In this document: one piece after another, positions 33,340 through 44,700 of the stretch | Layout of the letters: the number at the start of each line of letters is the position of its first letter | Position numbering within the stretch: position 1 is the stretch's first letter | Source: Begonia masoniana | Taxonomy: Eukaryota > Streptophyta > Magnoliopsida > Cucurbitales > Begoniaceae | DNA length: 64,000 nt | Reading direction: 5' to 3' | Assembly: GCA_022432975.1 (NCBI GenBank) | Contig: CM039506.1 | Coordinates: forward strand, 17,062,121 to 17,126,120 | Made by a program: the position numbers and the translations under genes | The notes under the pieces: generated by a model | The model's database searches: none | What the model saw: only the letters and a program-made list of their open reading frames with translations | What the model was told of the DNA's origin: nothing

Positions 33340-36300
33340 TCAGTACCTGAATAATTCTGGATGTTGGTCCATCATGTCTTGCTGACGCTCCCAAGTTGTC
33401 TCCTCTATGTTCTGATTGTGCCATAAGACTTTCACTAGTGGAATTTCTTTGTTGCGCAATACCTTCACTGCATAGTCCAAGATCCTTACTGGTTTCTCCA
33501 CATATGCAAGAGTAAGAAGGGCCTCAATGCTCTGCTGTTCCATAATCTGTAAAGGATCTCTAACACATTTCTTCAGCATGGAAACATGAAACACATTATG
33601 AATTCCCTTCAGAGAGGCTGGTAGCAGAAGTTGATATGCTGACTTCCCAATTCTCTTCACGATTTGGAAAGGTCCAATATACCTGGGGTTCAACTTGTCT
33701 CTTTTCCCAAACCTCACAACTCCTTTGAAAGGTGACACTTTAAGGAAAACCTCATCACCTACATCAAACTCTAATTCTCTTCGTCTTTTGTCTGTGTAGC
33801 TTTTCTGCCGACTTTGAGCTGTTAAGATTCTTTGTCGGATAAGAGCAATCTTCTCCACTGTCTGCTGCACAATATCAGGACTAATCAACCGTGCTTCTCC
33901 AACTTCATCCCAATATAATGGAGATCTGCACTTTCGTCCATATAATGCTTCGTATGGTGCCATGCCTATTGTTGCTTGGAAGCTGTTATTGTAAGAGAAC
34001 TCGACCAATGGTAAGTATCCACTCCAAGATCCTTGAAAATCCAATACACATGCTCGGAGCATATCCTCCAAGGTTTGGATAGTTCTCTCGGATTGTCCAT
34101 CAGTTTGAGGATGAAAGGCTGTGCTAAAACTAAGCTGTGTTCCCATAGCCTTGTGCAAACTTTTCCAGAACTTGGATGTAAATCTGGAGTCTCGGTCTGA
34201 AACTATGGTGCTTGGAACTCCATGCAGTCTAACCACTTCGTGCACATACAACTCTGCCAGTTGATCCATCGAGTATGTTACCTTTATTGGCAGAAAGTGA
34301 GCAGATTTGGTTAAACGATCGACTATTACCCAGATTGCATCATGTCCCTTTGCTGTTCTAGGTAATCCCATAACAAAATCCATAGCTATTTGTTCCCATT
34401 TCCATTCGGGAACTGGTAAGGGTTGCAATGTTCCAGCAGGTCTCTGGTGTTCAGCTTTGACTTGCTGGCAGATCAGACATGTCTCCACATACTCCGCCAC
34501 ACTTCTCTTCATACCTGGCCACCAATAATGTTGTTTGAGATCTCTGTACATCTTTGTACTTCCAGGATGAACAGAGAGCCTGGAGGAATGTGCCTCAGAT
34601 AAGATTTCCTTTCTAAGTTCAGTATCAGCCGGAACAAACCATCTATTTCGAAACTTGAGAATTCCATCGGCTGAGCAGTTGAAATCCAACTTGCCAGTAG
34701 AATCCATGCTCAACTTATATTCGTTGCATTCAGGGTCATTCATTTGAACTTCCTTTATTCTCTCCAAAATGGTAGGCCTTAAAGATATGGCCGTAAGCAT
34801 GGCTGACACACTAGACACTGCTTCCATGTTAAATCTTTGGAATTCAGTCTCTAAAGCTATTGGTATATCTAAAATCAATGCAGAGACTGAAGGAGTCACT
34901 CTACTCAAGGCATCAGCTACTACATTCGCCTTGCCAGGATGATATTTTATTTCAAAGTCATAGTCCTTGACAAACTCTAACCACCTACGTTGCCTCATAT
35001 TCAGTTCCTTTTGCGTGAAAATGTATTTCAGGCTCTTATGATCTGAAAATATCTCACAAGATTGTCCATACAGGTAATGCCTCCAAATCTTAAGTGCGAA
35101 TACCACTGCAGCTAATTCTAAGTCATGTGTAGGGTAATTTTTCTCATGGACCTTCAACTGTCTAGAGGCATAAGCTATGACTTTACCATCCTGCATTAAC
35201 ACACAACCTAGACCGATCTTGGAAGCGTCACAATAAATGCTAAACTTACCATTCTCGACAGGGAGGGTCAGAATTGGAGCATTGGTCAGCTTCTGCTTCA
35301 AAGTTTGGAAACTATGCTCGCAATCCTCAGTCCACACATATTTTACGTTCTTCCTAGTTAATCGGGTAAGGGATGTTGCAATCTTTGAGAATCCTTCGAT
35401 AAATTTCCTGTAATACCCAGCCAATCCAAGGAAACTTCTGACATCCGTAGCATTCCTCGGTTGTGGCCATTCCTTAACTGCCTGGACCTTAGCTGGATCC
35501 ACAGATATGCCATCTCCAGAGATGACATGTCCTAAAAAGTGAACTTGGTCCAACCAAAATTCACACTTGGAAAACTTGGCATAAAGTTGGTGCCTTCTCA
35601 GTACTTCTAACACTAAACCCAAATGTTTTGCATGCTCATCTTTAGTACTAGAATAGATTAGAATGTCATCTATGAATACAATGACAAACTTGTCCAAATA
35701 CTCGTGAAACACCCTATTCATGAGATCCATGAAGGCTGCTGGTGCATTTGTCAGACCAAAAGACATAACCAAAAACTCATAATGTCCATACCTCGTGCGA
35801 AAGGCAGTCTTTGGGATATCCTCAGATTTAACCTTCAGCTGATAATAACCGGATCTAAGGTCAATCTTAGAGAAAACTCTTGCACCCCTAAGCTGGTCAA
35901 ATAAGTCATCAATTCTCGGCAGAGGGTATTTATTCTTAACAGTTAACTTATTCAATTCTCTATAATCAATGCACATGCGCATAGATCCATCTTTCTTCTT
36001 GACAAAGAGGACCGGTGCACCCCATGGTGAAAAGCTAGGGCGTATGAACCCTTTCTCCAACAGATTCTCCAATTGTTTCTTTAACTCTTTGAGTTCTGTT
36101 GGTGCTAGTCTATATGGATTTTTAGACACAGGCTCGGCTCCGGGGTAAACATCCACAACAAATTTGATTTCTCTATCTGGTGGCAAGCCTGGAAGGTCAT
36201 CTAAGAATACCTCAGGGAAGTCTTGGACAACTAAGATATTTTTGGAACTTGATTTCTCCACTAGTTGTATGTCTAAAGCACCAGCTAAGAAACACAAATA

Positions 36301-36555
36301 CTCTCTACACTGGGAGGGTCTACAATTGACAGAAGTCATTACAGTCATTTCCTTACTCTTCTCTGAGGCTTGAAAGGTATGCCTCAAACTACCAGGGGGT
36401 TGGAAACTAACTATTCCAGTCCTACAATCAATCGTGGCATAATGCTTAAACAGCCAATCCATTCCTAGAATTACATCAAATCCCATTATATCCATAATGA
36501 TGAGATCAGCAGGTAGACTCACACTTCCTACTAACACATCTCTGTCAAGCATCAC
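33340..36555 (-). CDS. pol: Ty3/gypsy chromovirus Pol (protease C-end, RT, RNase H, integrase, chromodomain-like tail)
   Basis: A 1071-codon open frame, counted from the first Met after the stop that ends gag. Order by residue: the end of the aspartic protease ([10 protein letters not shown], 26-35); reverse transcriptase, about 165-345, with active site FIDD at 295-298; RNase H, about 438-555 (D443, E480, D505); the integrase zinc site H656/H663/C693/C696; the integrase core D726, D787, E823 with 35 residues between the last two; a GPF motif near 961; and a chromodomain-like tail, 1020-1060. All catalytic residues that I can check are present. The product would copy and insert the element. 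It is in the same frame as gag, separated by a single TGA, and expressed from the D LTR. The tail and tRNA-Met primer suggest a chromovirus, perhaps of the Tekay type. Confidence 0.95.
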   Translation of the reverse strand: MMLDRDVLVGSVSLPADLIIMDIMGFDVILGMDWLFKHYATIDCRTGIVSFQPPGSLRHTFQASEKSKEMTVMTSVNCRPSQCREYLCFLAGALDIQLVEKSSSKNILVVQDFPEVFLDDLPGLPPDREIKFVVDVYPGAEPVSKNPYRLAPTELKELKKQLENLLEKGFIRPSFSPWGAPVLFVKKKDGSMRMCIDYRELNKLTVKNKYPLPRIDDLFDQLRGARVFSKIDLRSGYYQLKVKSEDIPKTAFRTRYGHYEFLVMSFGLTNAPAAFMDLMNRVFHEYLDKFVIVFIDDILIYSSTKDEHAKHLGLVLEVLRRHQLYAKFSKCEFWLDQVHFLGHVISGDGISVDPAKVQAVKEWPQPRNATDVRSFLGLAGYYRKFIEGFSKIATSLTRLTRKNVKYVWTEDCEHSFQTLKQKLTNAPILTLPVENGKFSIYCDASKIGLGCVLMQDGKVIAYASRQLKVHEKNYPTHDLELAAVVFALKIWRHYLYGQSCEIFSDHKSLKYIFTQKELNMRQRRWLEFVKDYDFEIKYHPGKANVVADALSRVTPSVSALILDIPIALETEFQRFNMEAVSSVSAMLTAISLRPTILERIKEVQMNDPECNEYKLSMDSTGKLDFNCSADGILKFRNRWFVPADTELRKEILSEAHSSRLSVHPGSTKMYRDLKQHYWWPGMKRSVAEYVETCLICQQVKAEHQRPAGTLQPLPVPEWKWEQIAMDFVMGLPRTAKGHDAIWVIVDRLTKSAHFLPIKVTYSMDQLAELYVHEVVRLHGVPSTIVSDRDSRFTSKFWKSLHKAMGTQLSFSTAFHPQTDGQSERTIQTLEDMLRACVLDFQGSWSGYLPLVEFSYNNSFQATIGMAPYEALYGRKCRSPLYWDEVGEARLISPDIVQQTVEKIALIRQRILTAQSRQKSYTDKRRRELEFDVGDEVFLKVSPFKGVVRFGKRDKLNPRYIGPFQIVKRIGKSAYQLLLPASLKGIHNVFHVSMLKKCVRDPLQIMEQQSIEALLTLAYVEKPVRILDYAVKVLRNKEIPLVKVLWHNQNIEETTWERQQDMMDQHPELFRY

Positions 36556-37821
36556 TCAGTTAGAGTGCATGCGCTCACCAGAGGGTAAGGTAACATTAAA
36601 CACATGCATGGAAGGGGTAAACGGTACACCTAATTTAGCAGCAAATGTAGATGCTATAAACGAATGCGTTGCACCAGAATCTATCAAAGTAAAAGCAGGC
36701 ACAGAGTTGATCAATATAGTACCTGACACTACGGCAGGCTGTTCTTCACCCGACTCCGTCATGGAGAATATTCTTGGTTTAATCATAGCAGGACCACTCT
36801 TAGGAACTGGACAGTCTCTGCTAATATGGCCGACTTTGTTACAATTATAGCATCTGGTGACTCTAGGCTTCGAACACTCTTTGAACGTATGTCCAACTTC
36901 CTCACAGTTGAAGCACTTTCCCAAGCCCAGTCTACATTCTCCCGGGTGGTTCTTCAGGCACTTTGGACACTGGGGAAATTTCCTGACATTTTGCACCCTT
37001 CCCCCTGCTCCTTGGCTATTTTGGCCCTCATTTGGCCTCTTTGTTCCCCTTTGCTGGTGTGGCTGGTTAAACCTTTGCGGGGTCTCCTTTAGTCCAGCAC
37101 ACTTCCTTTCAGCCTCTTCCACTTCCAGAGCAGTGGACACAACTTCGCTGAACGTTAAACCTTTAATGCCACAGAATTTGACTCCCCGATAAATCTCCGG
37201 CTTCAGTCCATGCACAAATTTGAACACCTTATCCTCGTCCTTATGAGCAAAGTGTCCAGCAAACCTGGACAAGGACTCAAATTGCCTACTGTACTCAGCC
37301 ACCGACCCTGTCTGCTTCAAATTCAGAAATTCCAACTTCTTTGCGGTTTGGACCGTGCTGTTAAAATATTTCTCATAGAAGATGTCCTTAAACTGTGACC
37401 AAGTCATAGTCAGAATGTCAGTGGTGGTTTCAACTGTTTCCCACCAGAGTTGAGCTTCGCCAGTCAAGTGGAATGTTGCTAACGTGACCTTATCTCCTTC
37501 TCCAATGCTGGCGCACCTAAACATGCTCTCTATCTTCCTAAGCCACCCTTCAGCCACAACAGGATCAGATGACTGACCATCAAACGTGGGTGGTCTTAGT
37601 CTCCGGAACCTATCCCCGGAATGCTCGTTGCTAGAACCCGAGTTGGCACTTCCTTGTACCTCTCGGTTCAGCAGTACTCCTAGTTGATCGGATTGTTGGC
37701 GCATTAATTCTGCCTGCTGTCGCACTAGATCTGTCAACTGTCCGATTACACTAGAATCCTCTGCGCTTCCCGGAGTTGGTGTCTCTCTCTGCACTCTTGG
37801 CCTTCCTGGTCGTCGAGACAT
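36556..37821 (-). CDS. gag: Chromovirus Gag with start of protease
   Basis: 421 codons from the ATG at 37821, about 140 nt after the primer site. Capsid-like region about 70-240 (retrotransposon gag fold, with LWWE near 125). Nucleocapsid zinc knuckles CFNCEEVGHTFKEC (303-316) and CYNCNKVGHISRDC (324-337), plus a CPKC...GEC half-knuckle at 285-296. The aspartic protease begins with LIDSGATHSF (D381). The frame then stops at a TGA (36556-36558), about 40 residues into protease, while homology continues at once in the same frame. Chromoviruses normally use one continuous gag-pol frame, so this is a point nonsense mutation or, less likely, a readthrough site. Confidence 0.93.
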   Translation of the reverse strand: MSRRPGRPRVQRETPTPGSAEDSSVIGQLTDLVRQQAELMRQQSDQLGVLLNREVQGSANSGSSNEHSGDRFRRLRPPTFDGQSSDPVVAEGWLRKIESMFRCASIGEGDKVTLATFHLTGEAQLWWETVETTTDILTMTWSQFKDIFYEKYFNSTVQTAKKLEFLNLKQTGSVAEYSRQFESLSRFAGHFAHKDEDKVFKFVHGLKPEIYRGVKFCGIKGLTFSEVVSTALEVEEAERKCAGLKETPQRFNQPHQQRGTKRPNEGQNSQGAGGRVQNVRKFPQCPKCLKNHPGECRLGLGKCFNCEEVGHTFKECSKPRVTRCYNCNKVGHISRDCPVPKSGPAMIKPRIFSMTESGEEQPAVVSGTILINSVPAFTLIDSGATHSFIASTFAAKLGVPFTPSMHVFNVTLPSGERMHSN

Positions 37822-37960
37822 TTTGCTATATTCCTGCGCAGGGTTAACTATTTTATAAACATCTAATTACTAAGGCTAACATAAACACTTACAGTTGTTG
37901 GAGTACTCCCATGCAACGATCGGCACTGACGAGTAATCTTTTGAACGGTTTAACTGAATG

Positions 37961-37972
37961 TCTCTGATACCA
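37961..37972 (-). other. Primer-binding site of the D element
   Basis: TCTCTGATACCA on the plus strand is TGGTATCAGAGA in element sense, the tRNA-Met primer complement, three bases after the LTR end. Confidence 0.9.
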
Positions 37973-37975
37973 CAC

Positions 37976-40163
37976 TATAATACCCCGATTCCCTGAACCC
38001 GGTTTGTTTCTCAAAACCCCGAATATTACTAAGAAACACTTGGGCCAAATATAAAACTTCGTTGAAAATTTCAGAATTTGAAATTTGACAAAACATGAAA
38101 CTTGCAGCGGAAATCGTTTAAACAAAAGTAAAATTAAACAAAGCCATGTTAAAATAATCGTTGGCAATATTAAGAATCAATCAGTTGAGAAGCAAAGGTT
38201 TAACTCGTAAAATAATTTAAAGATTTCAAAAGTCCATTCCATCGACCGCCGAACAAAATCAACAAAAGGGAAAGGCTACTCGAAGACATCCACCGGTGAC
38301 TAAACGACAAAGCACAAGATTTGTCATCCGGTCACTAAACGACAAAACATAAAATTTGTCATCCGGTCCCTAAACGACAAAACATAAAATTTGTCATCCG
38401 GTCACTAAACGACAAAACATAAAATTTGTCATCCGGTCACTAAACGACAAAACATAAAATTTGTCATCCGTCACTAAACGACAAAAACATAAAATTTGTC
38501 ATCCGGTCCCTAAACGACAAACATAAAATTTGTCATCCGGTCACTAAATGACAAAACATAAAATTTGTCATCCGGTCACTAAACGACAAAACATAAAATT
38601 TGTCATCCGTCACTAACGACAAAATATATCCTTCATCTACCGGTGACGTCAGCTGGATGATCTCTCTCATCCGATCGACTTTACCCCACATCTACCGGTG
38701 ACGTCAGCCGGATGATCCCTCTCATCCGGGCACTAGACGACAACAAAACACCTATATCATCCGACAAACAAAATACTCGACATCATCCGGTAGAAAAGAA
38801 ACACAACACTATCCACAGAAAAGAATTTACTTACTTCCCAAAGACCATTCAGGAATGACTCAAGCCATAGCATTAATCAAATCCGATAAAAACCAACATT
38901 TAAAACTCAACAGACTGCTAAAATCAGTAATTTCAAAACGTATTCAAAATACTAAATTCCTACTGTCATGAGAACTCAACATACTCAGACTGAATCCTTG
39001 ACTACTAGTCCTCCACACTGACAGACATCAGTTAAACCGCCCCGTCAGCTGCCAGAACATTGAATAAGTGTACTCCTCCAACCCGACTAGTCCTCAGTGA
39101 ACTCAGTAAACACACCTGCTGTCACTTCTTCACCTACATCACAAAACTCATCTATTAGCCTAATTCTAAGTAAGTAATGCAAAATGAAATGAATTACTGA
39201 AACATAAACTCCTAATCATGCAATTTCCACTTTCTCCTCTCAGTTGCTCATTCATCGTTTCTAATTCAGATCCCCCTGTGAAATTGGGAGTCGGATCAAC
39301 TCTCCCAAAGTATGTATCCACTGACTCATTAAGGGGCGGATTAATTCCCTTAACAGTAAATCTGATTCACATGTTCAGATCCCCCTGTGAAATTGGAAGT
39401 TGGATCAGCTCTTCCAAAGTATATATCCACTGTCTCATTAAGGGGCGGATTAATTCCCTTAACAGTAAATCTGATTCACTTTGCTGTTTCATCACATTCA
39501 ATCCTCTCCATACCAATGTGTATTCAAATTCATTTTCGTATACATTTTGAAAACATGATGCATGGCATACAAACATATCCAAGTAAATACAAACCTAACG
39601 TTTTGTGATGTAGGCCCGAAGGCACAAGCAAACATTACTTACTTGGATCTCCTGGAATTGTCTGGGTAGCTAACCACTTCTGGTATTGCTCAACCTAAAA
39701 CCGTAGACAGAGCATATATTAAATTTCCTCTAATCTTCATTCTAGACCACTATAAATCTAAGGGAAACTCTAGTCATTGTGCATTCTCGATTTCGACTTA
39801 AACCGAACTAACCCTCACTTACTGTATTCTCCAAAACCTCAATATCATCCCTCCCACCAACAATAGATACAATGTAGCTAGAAATAGAGGCAAAACTCAC
39901 CAAGTTCGGAAGAAGTCGCTGGAGAAAGTCGAAGGGGGGTCTCCTATCGTGCTCTGCTAGGCTGAGGAGCTGAGAATGGGGAGGAAATGGAATAAAACAG
40001 TGGCGGCTACTTCAATAATAGTTTCCTTAAATACGTTATCCACCTTTAGATTTCTAATTACCCTTATACCCTTGCCTAGTCATCCACTAACCCTACATTT
40101 AATATTGTCATTAGTTTAAAAAAAAAAGAATAGAGAAACGGTTTAACAGGACCGGGTATTACA
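37976..40163 (-). mobile_element. LTR-D, 5' LTR of the gag-pol element
   Basis: 2188 bp, TATAATACCCCGATTCC to ACCGGGTATTACA on the plus strand. It is 134 bp longer than the 3' LTR, almost entirely because of extra minisatellite units. It drives gag-pol from a TATTTAAGG box (40025-40034, plus-strand complement). Its right flank is not unique DNA but a scrap of another D LTR. Confidence 0.9.
38297..38625 (-). repeat. 35-bp minisatellite in the D 5' LTR, about 10 units
   Basis: Same unit as in the 3' LTR, with about four more copies and several one-base indels. TGACGTCA blocks follow at about 38645 and 38698. Confidence 0.88.
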
Positions 40164-40273
40164 CTTATGCCCTTGCCTAGTCATCCTCTAACCCTACATT
40201 TAATATTGCCATATAAATTGTGCCATTAGTTTAAAAGAAATAGAGAAACAGTTTGATAGAACCGGGTATTACA
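40164..40273 (-). mobile_element. Scrap of a second LTR-D (first 110 bp in element sense)
   Basis: Repeats the end of the preceding LTR (CCTTGCCTAGTCATC...ACCGGGTATTACA) with several differences, including an insertion of ATATAAATTGTGCC. The rest of this LTR is absent. It shows that D lies at a rearranged junction. Confidence 0.8.
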
Positions 40274-41061
40274 GCTAATATTAATTTAAGTCAAGTAGTA
40301 GCATTTGGTGTATATTATAATTTTATATTTTAACGTGTCACTATTTTATTGTCCATTCATCAAATAATTATAAAATATTATGAATAACCAACAATTAATT
40401 AATAACCAACATATAATTGTCGTGTCAAAACAACAATTAAAATTAAAAAAAAGGTAATAGACTATTGGTCCTCATAATTAGGTTTATTTTAATTTATTCT
40501 TCATATTTTTTATTTTTTGAATTAAATCTTTATAATTTTCATTTGAATAAAATGTAATTTAGATCCTGATATTACTGGTCATTTACAGTTCATCATTTGA
40601 AATTTTTTTTCGAATGAATTGAGCCCCAATTTTTTAACTTTTAGTAAATCAACCTCTTTTTTTATAAAATCTATTAAATTCATCGTGTTCATAAGGCATA
40701 ACTCTCTCTCTCTCTCTCCCTCTCCTTCTCATTCTCATGTGGAGAGAGAGAGAGAGTTATGCGTTATGAGAGAGTGAGAGTTTAAATATGTCAACATAAT
40801 GAATAGAAAAAATATGTTAGATATCACTTAATAATTATTTGATGAACTCATATATTTAATAATAATTGTACATCGAACATCATAAAATCTTACTCATACT
40901 TGTTGAGCTTGACATATATAATAAAATATGAGACTTAGAATGTATAAATACAAGTTGTTTAAGCTTAAGTTCGATAATAGGCTAAACTAAAGTCTCATAG
41001 ATAAGTTATAAATACTATGCTAGGTCACAGTCAGTTCAATCTGTCATCTCTTGTTAGATTA
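40274..41061. other. AT-rich spacer, no gene seen
   Basis: Low-complexity AT-rich DNA with no coding frame and no match elsewhere in the window, apart from the CT/GA inverted repeat noted separately. Confidence 0.6.
40696..40762. repeat. CT/GA inverted repeat
   Basis: GCATAACTCTCTCTCTCTCT (40696 on) and AGAGAGAGAGAGTTATGC (ending 40762) form arms of about 21 bp around a 24-bp pyrimidine-rich spacer. Confidence 0.75.
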
Positions 41062-41069
41062 GAGAATAT

Positions 41070-41388
41070 TGATAATTGTCTTTGTCTCACCTCGCCTATT
41101 GGATGAGCCTGCGCTTTGTATATATGTGAGGGAAATTCACTCTCCCCTCGAGCTAGCTTTTGGGGATGAGTTCTACCTTCTCACATGTGTTAACATGGTA
41201 TCAGAGCTAGACGATGGTAGGAATTGGACCCGACCCAGGCACGATATGCGTGAGGGTGGGTATTGATAATTGTCTTTGTCTCACATTGCCTATTGGATGA
41301 GCCTGCGCTTTGTATATATGTGAGAGATATTCTCTCTCCCCTCGAGCTAGCTTTTGGAGATGATTCTATCATCTCACGTATGTTAACA
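41070..41388 (+). mobile_element. TRIM (miniature LTR retrotransposon), 319 bp
   Basis: Direct terminal repeats 41070-41195 and 41264-41388, both TGATAATTGTCTTTGTCTCA at the start and TGTTAACA at the end. TGGTATCAGAGC (41196-41207, tRNA-Met primer site) directly follows the first LTR, and a purine tract (GTGAGGGTGGG) precedes the second. GAGAATA occurs on both outer sides (41062-41068 and 41389-41395), a likely target duplication with an uncertain exact edge. The 68-bp interior cannot code for anything; such elements are moved by enzymes from other retroelements. Confidence 0.9.
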
Positions 41389-42521
41389 GAGAATACAGAG
41401 ATTGAATATTTTATATAAAAAAATTATTTCTACTTAAAAGATTGCGACAATCGATTCTAGAATGGTAGACAAGTTTCAAAATCTATATTCTAAATCGATT
41501 TTATGAATTTAGGTAGAATCCACATCTAGTTTACTTCAATGACAATAACATAACCATTACAGTTTTGTGATTATAAAGAATCAATATTACATGTCATAAT
41601 TAAACAAGTTTTGTCAAAGCCCCCATTATGTTAAATCTTTAGGATTAGGTTAAAAATTCATTTTCTTTAATCTATGAAATTTTGCAGAATACGTTTTTTT
41701 TATTTTGGATCTGATTTACGTTAAAAAAAATTTGTCATTTTTTAATCTTTAGAATATTTGGATTATAGTTTTGATTTAGATCCAATTTAGGTTAAATTCG
41801 TGCCTCTTAATCTAGAATTTTTGGGTTATCTTTTTACTTGGATTTATTTTATGGACTGTGATATTTTAGACTTGATATTTGGAATTGAAAGTTCTAACTT
41901 TTATTATAAATTTACACTAAAATCAAAATTGTCGTCGGATATTTAAATTTTGTATTTTTGTGAGTTAGCTAATGAAATTTGGATTATAATTCAGTATTTT
42001 GCAGTGTTTAAAACTTTTCATAAAACGTTTTTGATGGGGCGAGGCATTGAGGCTTTAAGAAATAAGTGTCATGACGTTGTGTATTTTATGTGCAACACCA
42101 CCATGGAAAAAGAAAGACGCGTGGCGCGAGGGTTTCTGTTTCCAGTACTACAACATCAGGATAAAGGCGCCGAAGTGCTATGTCTTTTATATGGACCGCC
42201 GCAATGCAAAAGGAAGGATGGTCACATTGCTGACCATTTTGTGCGCAATACCTCCACATTACGGATTGGGTGCCGCGACACTGCACATTCTATGCGTGTG
42301 GCCATAACATGGAAATTCAAACTTTGGGACATCTCCAATTGTGTTTCAAACACTGCTTGCCAAAGGAGGCAACATTGTAGCTTGCATGGTCGATGTCGTG
42401 ACGTAACTTCGAGTTTAAAGATAATTTTTGCAATTTTTAAATTCAAATTTTGATATATCTAATTTATTTGGTTATCTGACCTTTAGTTTTATTGAAGTAA
42501 CATGTTACTTAAAATAGCTTC
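41389..42521. other. AT-rich spacer with a GC-richer island
   Basis: Flat AT-rich DNA to about 42020, then a GC-richer segment (42030-42420) carrying an open frame, then AT-rich again up to LTR-H. No promoter or splice structure is evident. Confidence 0.5.
41950..42453 (+). CDS. Possible 167-codon open frame, unknown
   Basis: Opens with an ATG in AT-rich DNA and runs through the GC-richer island, with Cys and His scattered but not in a motif that I recognise. Overlapping open frames occur in other frames over the same segment (42071-42307 plus, 42086-42286 minus), which argues for composition rather than coding. I do not recognise a family. It may be a captured gene fragment or nothing. Confidence 0.12.
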   Translation: MYFCELANEIWIIIQYFAVFKTFHKTFLMGRGIEALRNKCHDVVYFMCNTTMEKERRVARGFLFPVLQHQDKGAEVLCLLYGPPQCKRKDGHIADHFVRNTSTLRIGCRDTAHSMRVAITWKFKLWDISNCVSNTACQRRQHCSLHGRCRDVTSSLKIIFAIFKFKF

Positions 42522-43166
42522 TGTAACACCCGGCATTTTGGCCGTGTAATAATCTGTTGGATTATTGTATGGATTTAAATTGCCATAAATACGATAACAA
42601 TTTCATTGTAAAATGTTAGAGCATTTAGTGTGGGGAGAACCTAACTAATGTGTAACTAACTAAACACTAAGTTTAGAATGCATGGAATGGTAAATTAGGG
42701 AGAAATTAAAGTTGGTGGGAGATTGTCAATGGTTGAGTGACATCTGGCAACTTGTTGAAGAAGCTAAGTTCTTCCTCCTACGTGAAACCCTCTTCATTTC
42801 ACTTCTCTGCTCTCTCTCCATTCTCTTCTCGGCATTCTCTCTTCCAGTCGACAATCAGCCATCGAAGCTACTTCGATCTCCTCGGCTCCTTTCTGTTTTT
42901 CTACTAGGGTAAGCATCTTTTAAATGCTAACAAGTTTGGACAAGTTTAAAGTGAGTTTTTGTTAGAGTGAAGGATTGTGATACTTTGGTAAAACTCACTG
43001 TTTTTTGGATGAAAACACACCGATTTGTTTTCTAAAGGTTTGAATGAGTTGGAACAAATTCTTCTAACTTATTTGTTAGCATTTGCAGCTTGTTTATTTT
43101 CTGAACATGCATGTACAGGTTCGAGCATTTCTGAGACGTTCAGGACTATCAACTCTGCAGCAACAG

Positions 43167-43684
43167 GTAAGTTCATATCCGTAGGCTGGCCCTTAAGGCC
43201 CTACATCTCGGAGGTACTAGGTTTTACATTCTGTTGACTAGTTTCGGGTAGAAGGGTTAGAGTTAAGTTCTGTGGTTTCTGTTTAAGTTTCTGTTGTTTT
43301 ATCTTCTTGTTCTCTGCTGTATCAACTGTAAGCACTGTAAATGTCCATGCATACACAGTTTTCTGAAAGTTCATGCAAAACTGTTTTCTGTACACGGTTT
43401 TGAAGTTAAGCAAGATAAAAATCTGACTGAAATGTACCGGTTAAGTGCGGGACGGGGACTGGCCTCCAGATCTGTTTCTGTACTGTACTGTATTACTGTT
43501 TGTGCCTGATAGTGCACCCACTGTTCGCCAGTTCCCCTATAAGCCCCACTTATACCCCTCTGCCACTGAAACGTAATGTTCTGTACTGTCACTGTATTCT
43601 GAAAACCGCATGCCTTTGTATAACTGCATATATATATATGTTCTTACTGAGTTTTAGATTCATAGGTGAACTCCCCGATGTAGG
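43167..43684 (+). other. Clamped intron 2 of LTR-H, diverged
   Basis: Donor at 43166/43167, hairpin GGCC-CTTAA-GGCC (about 43188-43200), CCTACATC (43200-43207). The partner GATGTAGG is at 43677-43684 with acceptor AG. The helix is 8 bp, then a 2-nt internal loop and two more pairs; shorter than in other families. Confidence 0.6.
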
Positions 43685-44282
43685 TACTGAACACGAAAAT
43701 AAGGACTTCGTGCCTCAGTCTGATGAATAGGTGGCTGGTGGATCGAGCTCATGGGGGTGTGGTTGCTGCAGTCAGACAAATTCTGACCCGAGGTTTAAGT
43801 TTTCTGTAATATCTATATCTGTAAAGTCTTCTGGAAGTTCTGGTTGTGTTGTAAAATTTTGTAAAAACTCTTCTTTTGGTAGATTCTGCAATTGCATGTT
43901 AGGTTCTGTACTGATTCAGAGGTTTTACTTTTAGAACAATGTACAAGTTCTGATGTCTCAGCTTTAGAAATCACTGTATTTGACAGTTGAACTCATGTCC
44001 TGAATGTTCTGAAATATTTTAGAATATTTTCCTGTTTTAAGGTTTGCATGGATGGTCTCGAATTCTAGAGCTATCCATGCAGTCTATCTTTCTTAAATCT
44101 GTCAGTTGAAATCTATCATCTGCAAAGTGTGTTTCAAAAATCTTGTTTTGAATCGGGTTTTGAAGGTTTGAAACCCTTATGCCTTCTGTTTTGATGCTCC
44201 CTGCCCGTATGTCTTTCTGTTAAAAGTTGTCAAACTCTGCCCCTTTTAGACTATATCATCCAATCACGTCCACTGCTGTTTA

Positions 44283-44700
44283 AGTGTATATCCACCGGTG
44301 ACGTCATCCACCTCCACCGCCCAGTTCAATTATCTCATCCGATGACGTCTTCATCTCATCCAGTGTTGTCTGTATCTTCCGGTTGACGTCATCCATCTTC
44401 CGGCTGACGTCATCACCTCATCCGATCTCATCTGCTGTCTGTATCTTCCGGTTGACGTCATCCATCTTCCGGCTGACGTCATCACCTCATCCGATCCCAT
44501 CTGCTGTCTGTATCTTCCGGTTGACATCATCCATCTTCCGGCTGACGTCATCACCTCATCCGATCTCATTTGCTGTCTGTATCTTCCGGTTGACGTCATC
44601 CATCTTCCAGCTGACGTCATCACCTCATCCGAATTTCGTCTGCTGTCTGTATCCCCCGCCTGACGTCACCCATCTTCCGGCTGACGTCACCACCTCTTCC
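44283..44700 (+). promoter_or_regulatory. Array of TGACGTCA motifs in LTR-H
   Basis: About ten exact TGACGTCA palindromes plus near-matches, embedded in CATCTTCCGGYTGACGTCATC repeats. Two more lie at about 48137 and 48178, after the G insertion. TGACGTCA is the classic bZIP/TGA-factor site; whether it acts as an enhancer here is inference. It lies in the 3' part of the LTR, downstream of the apparent promoter. Confidence 0.75.

Noticed and set aside
33891..34528. Plus-strand open frames within the D pol region
   Set aside because: Antisense shadows of the minus-strand Pol frame; no independent motif.
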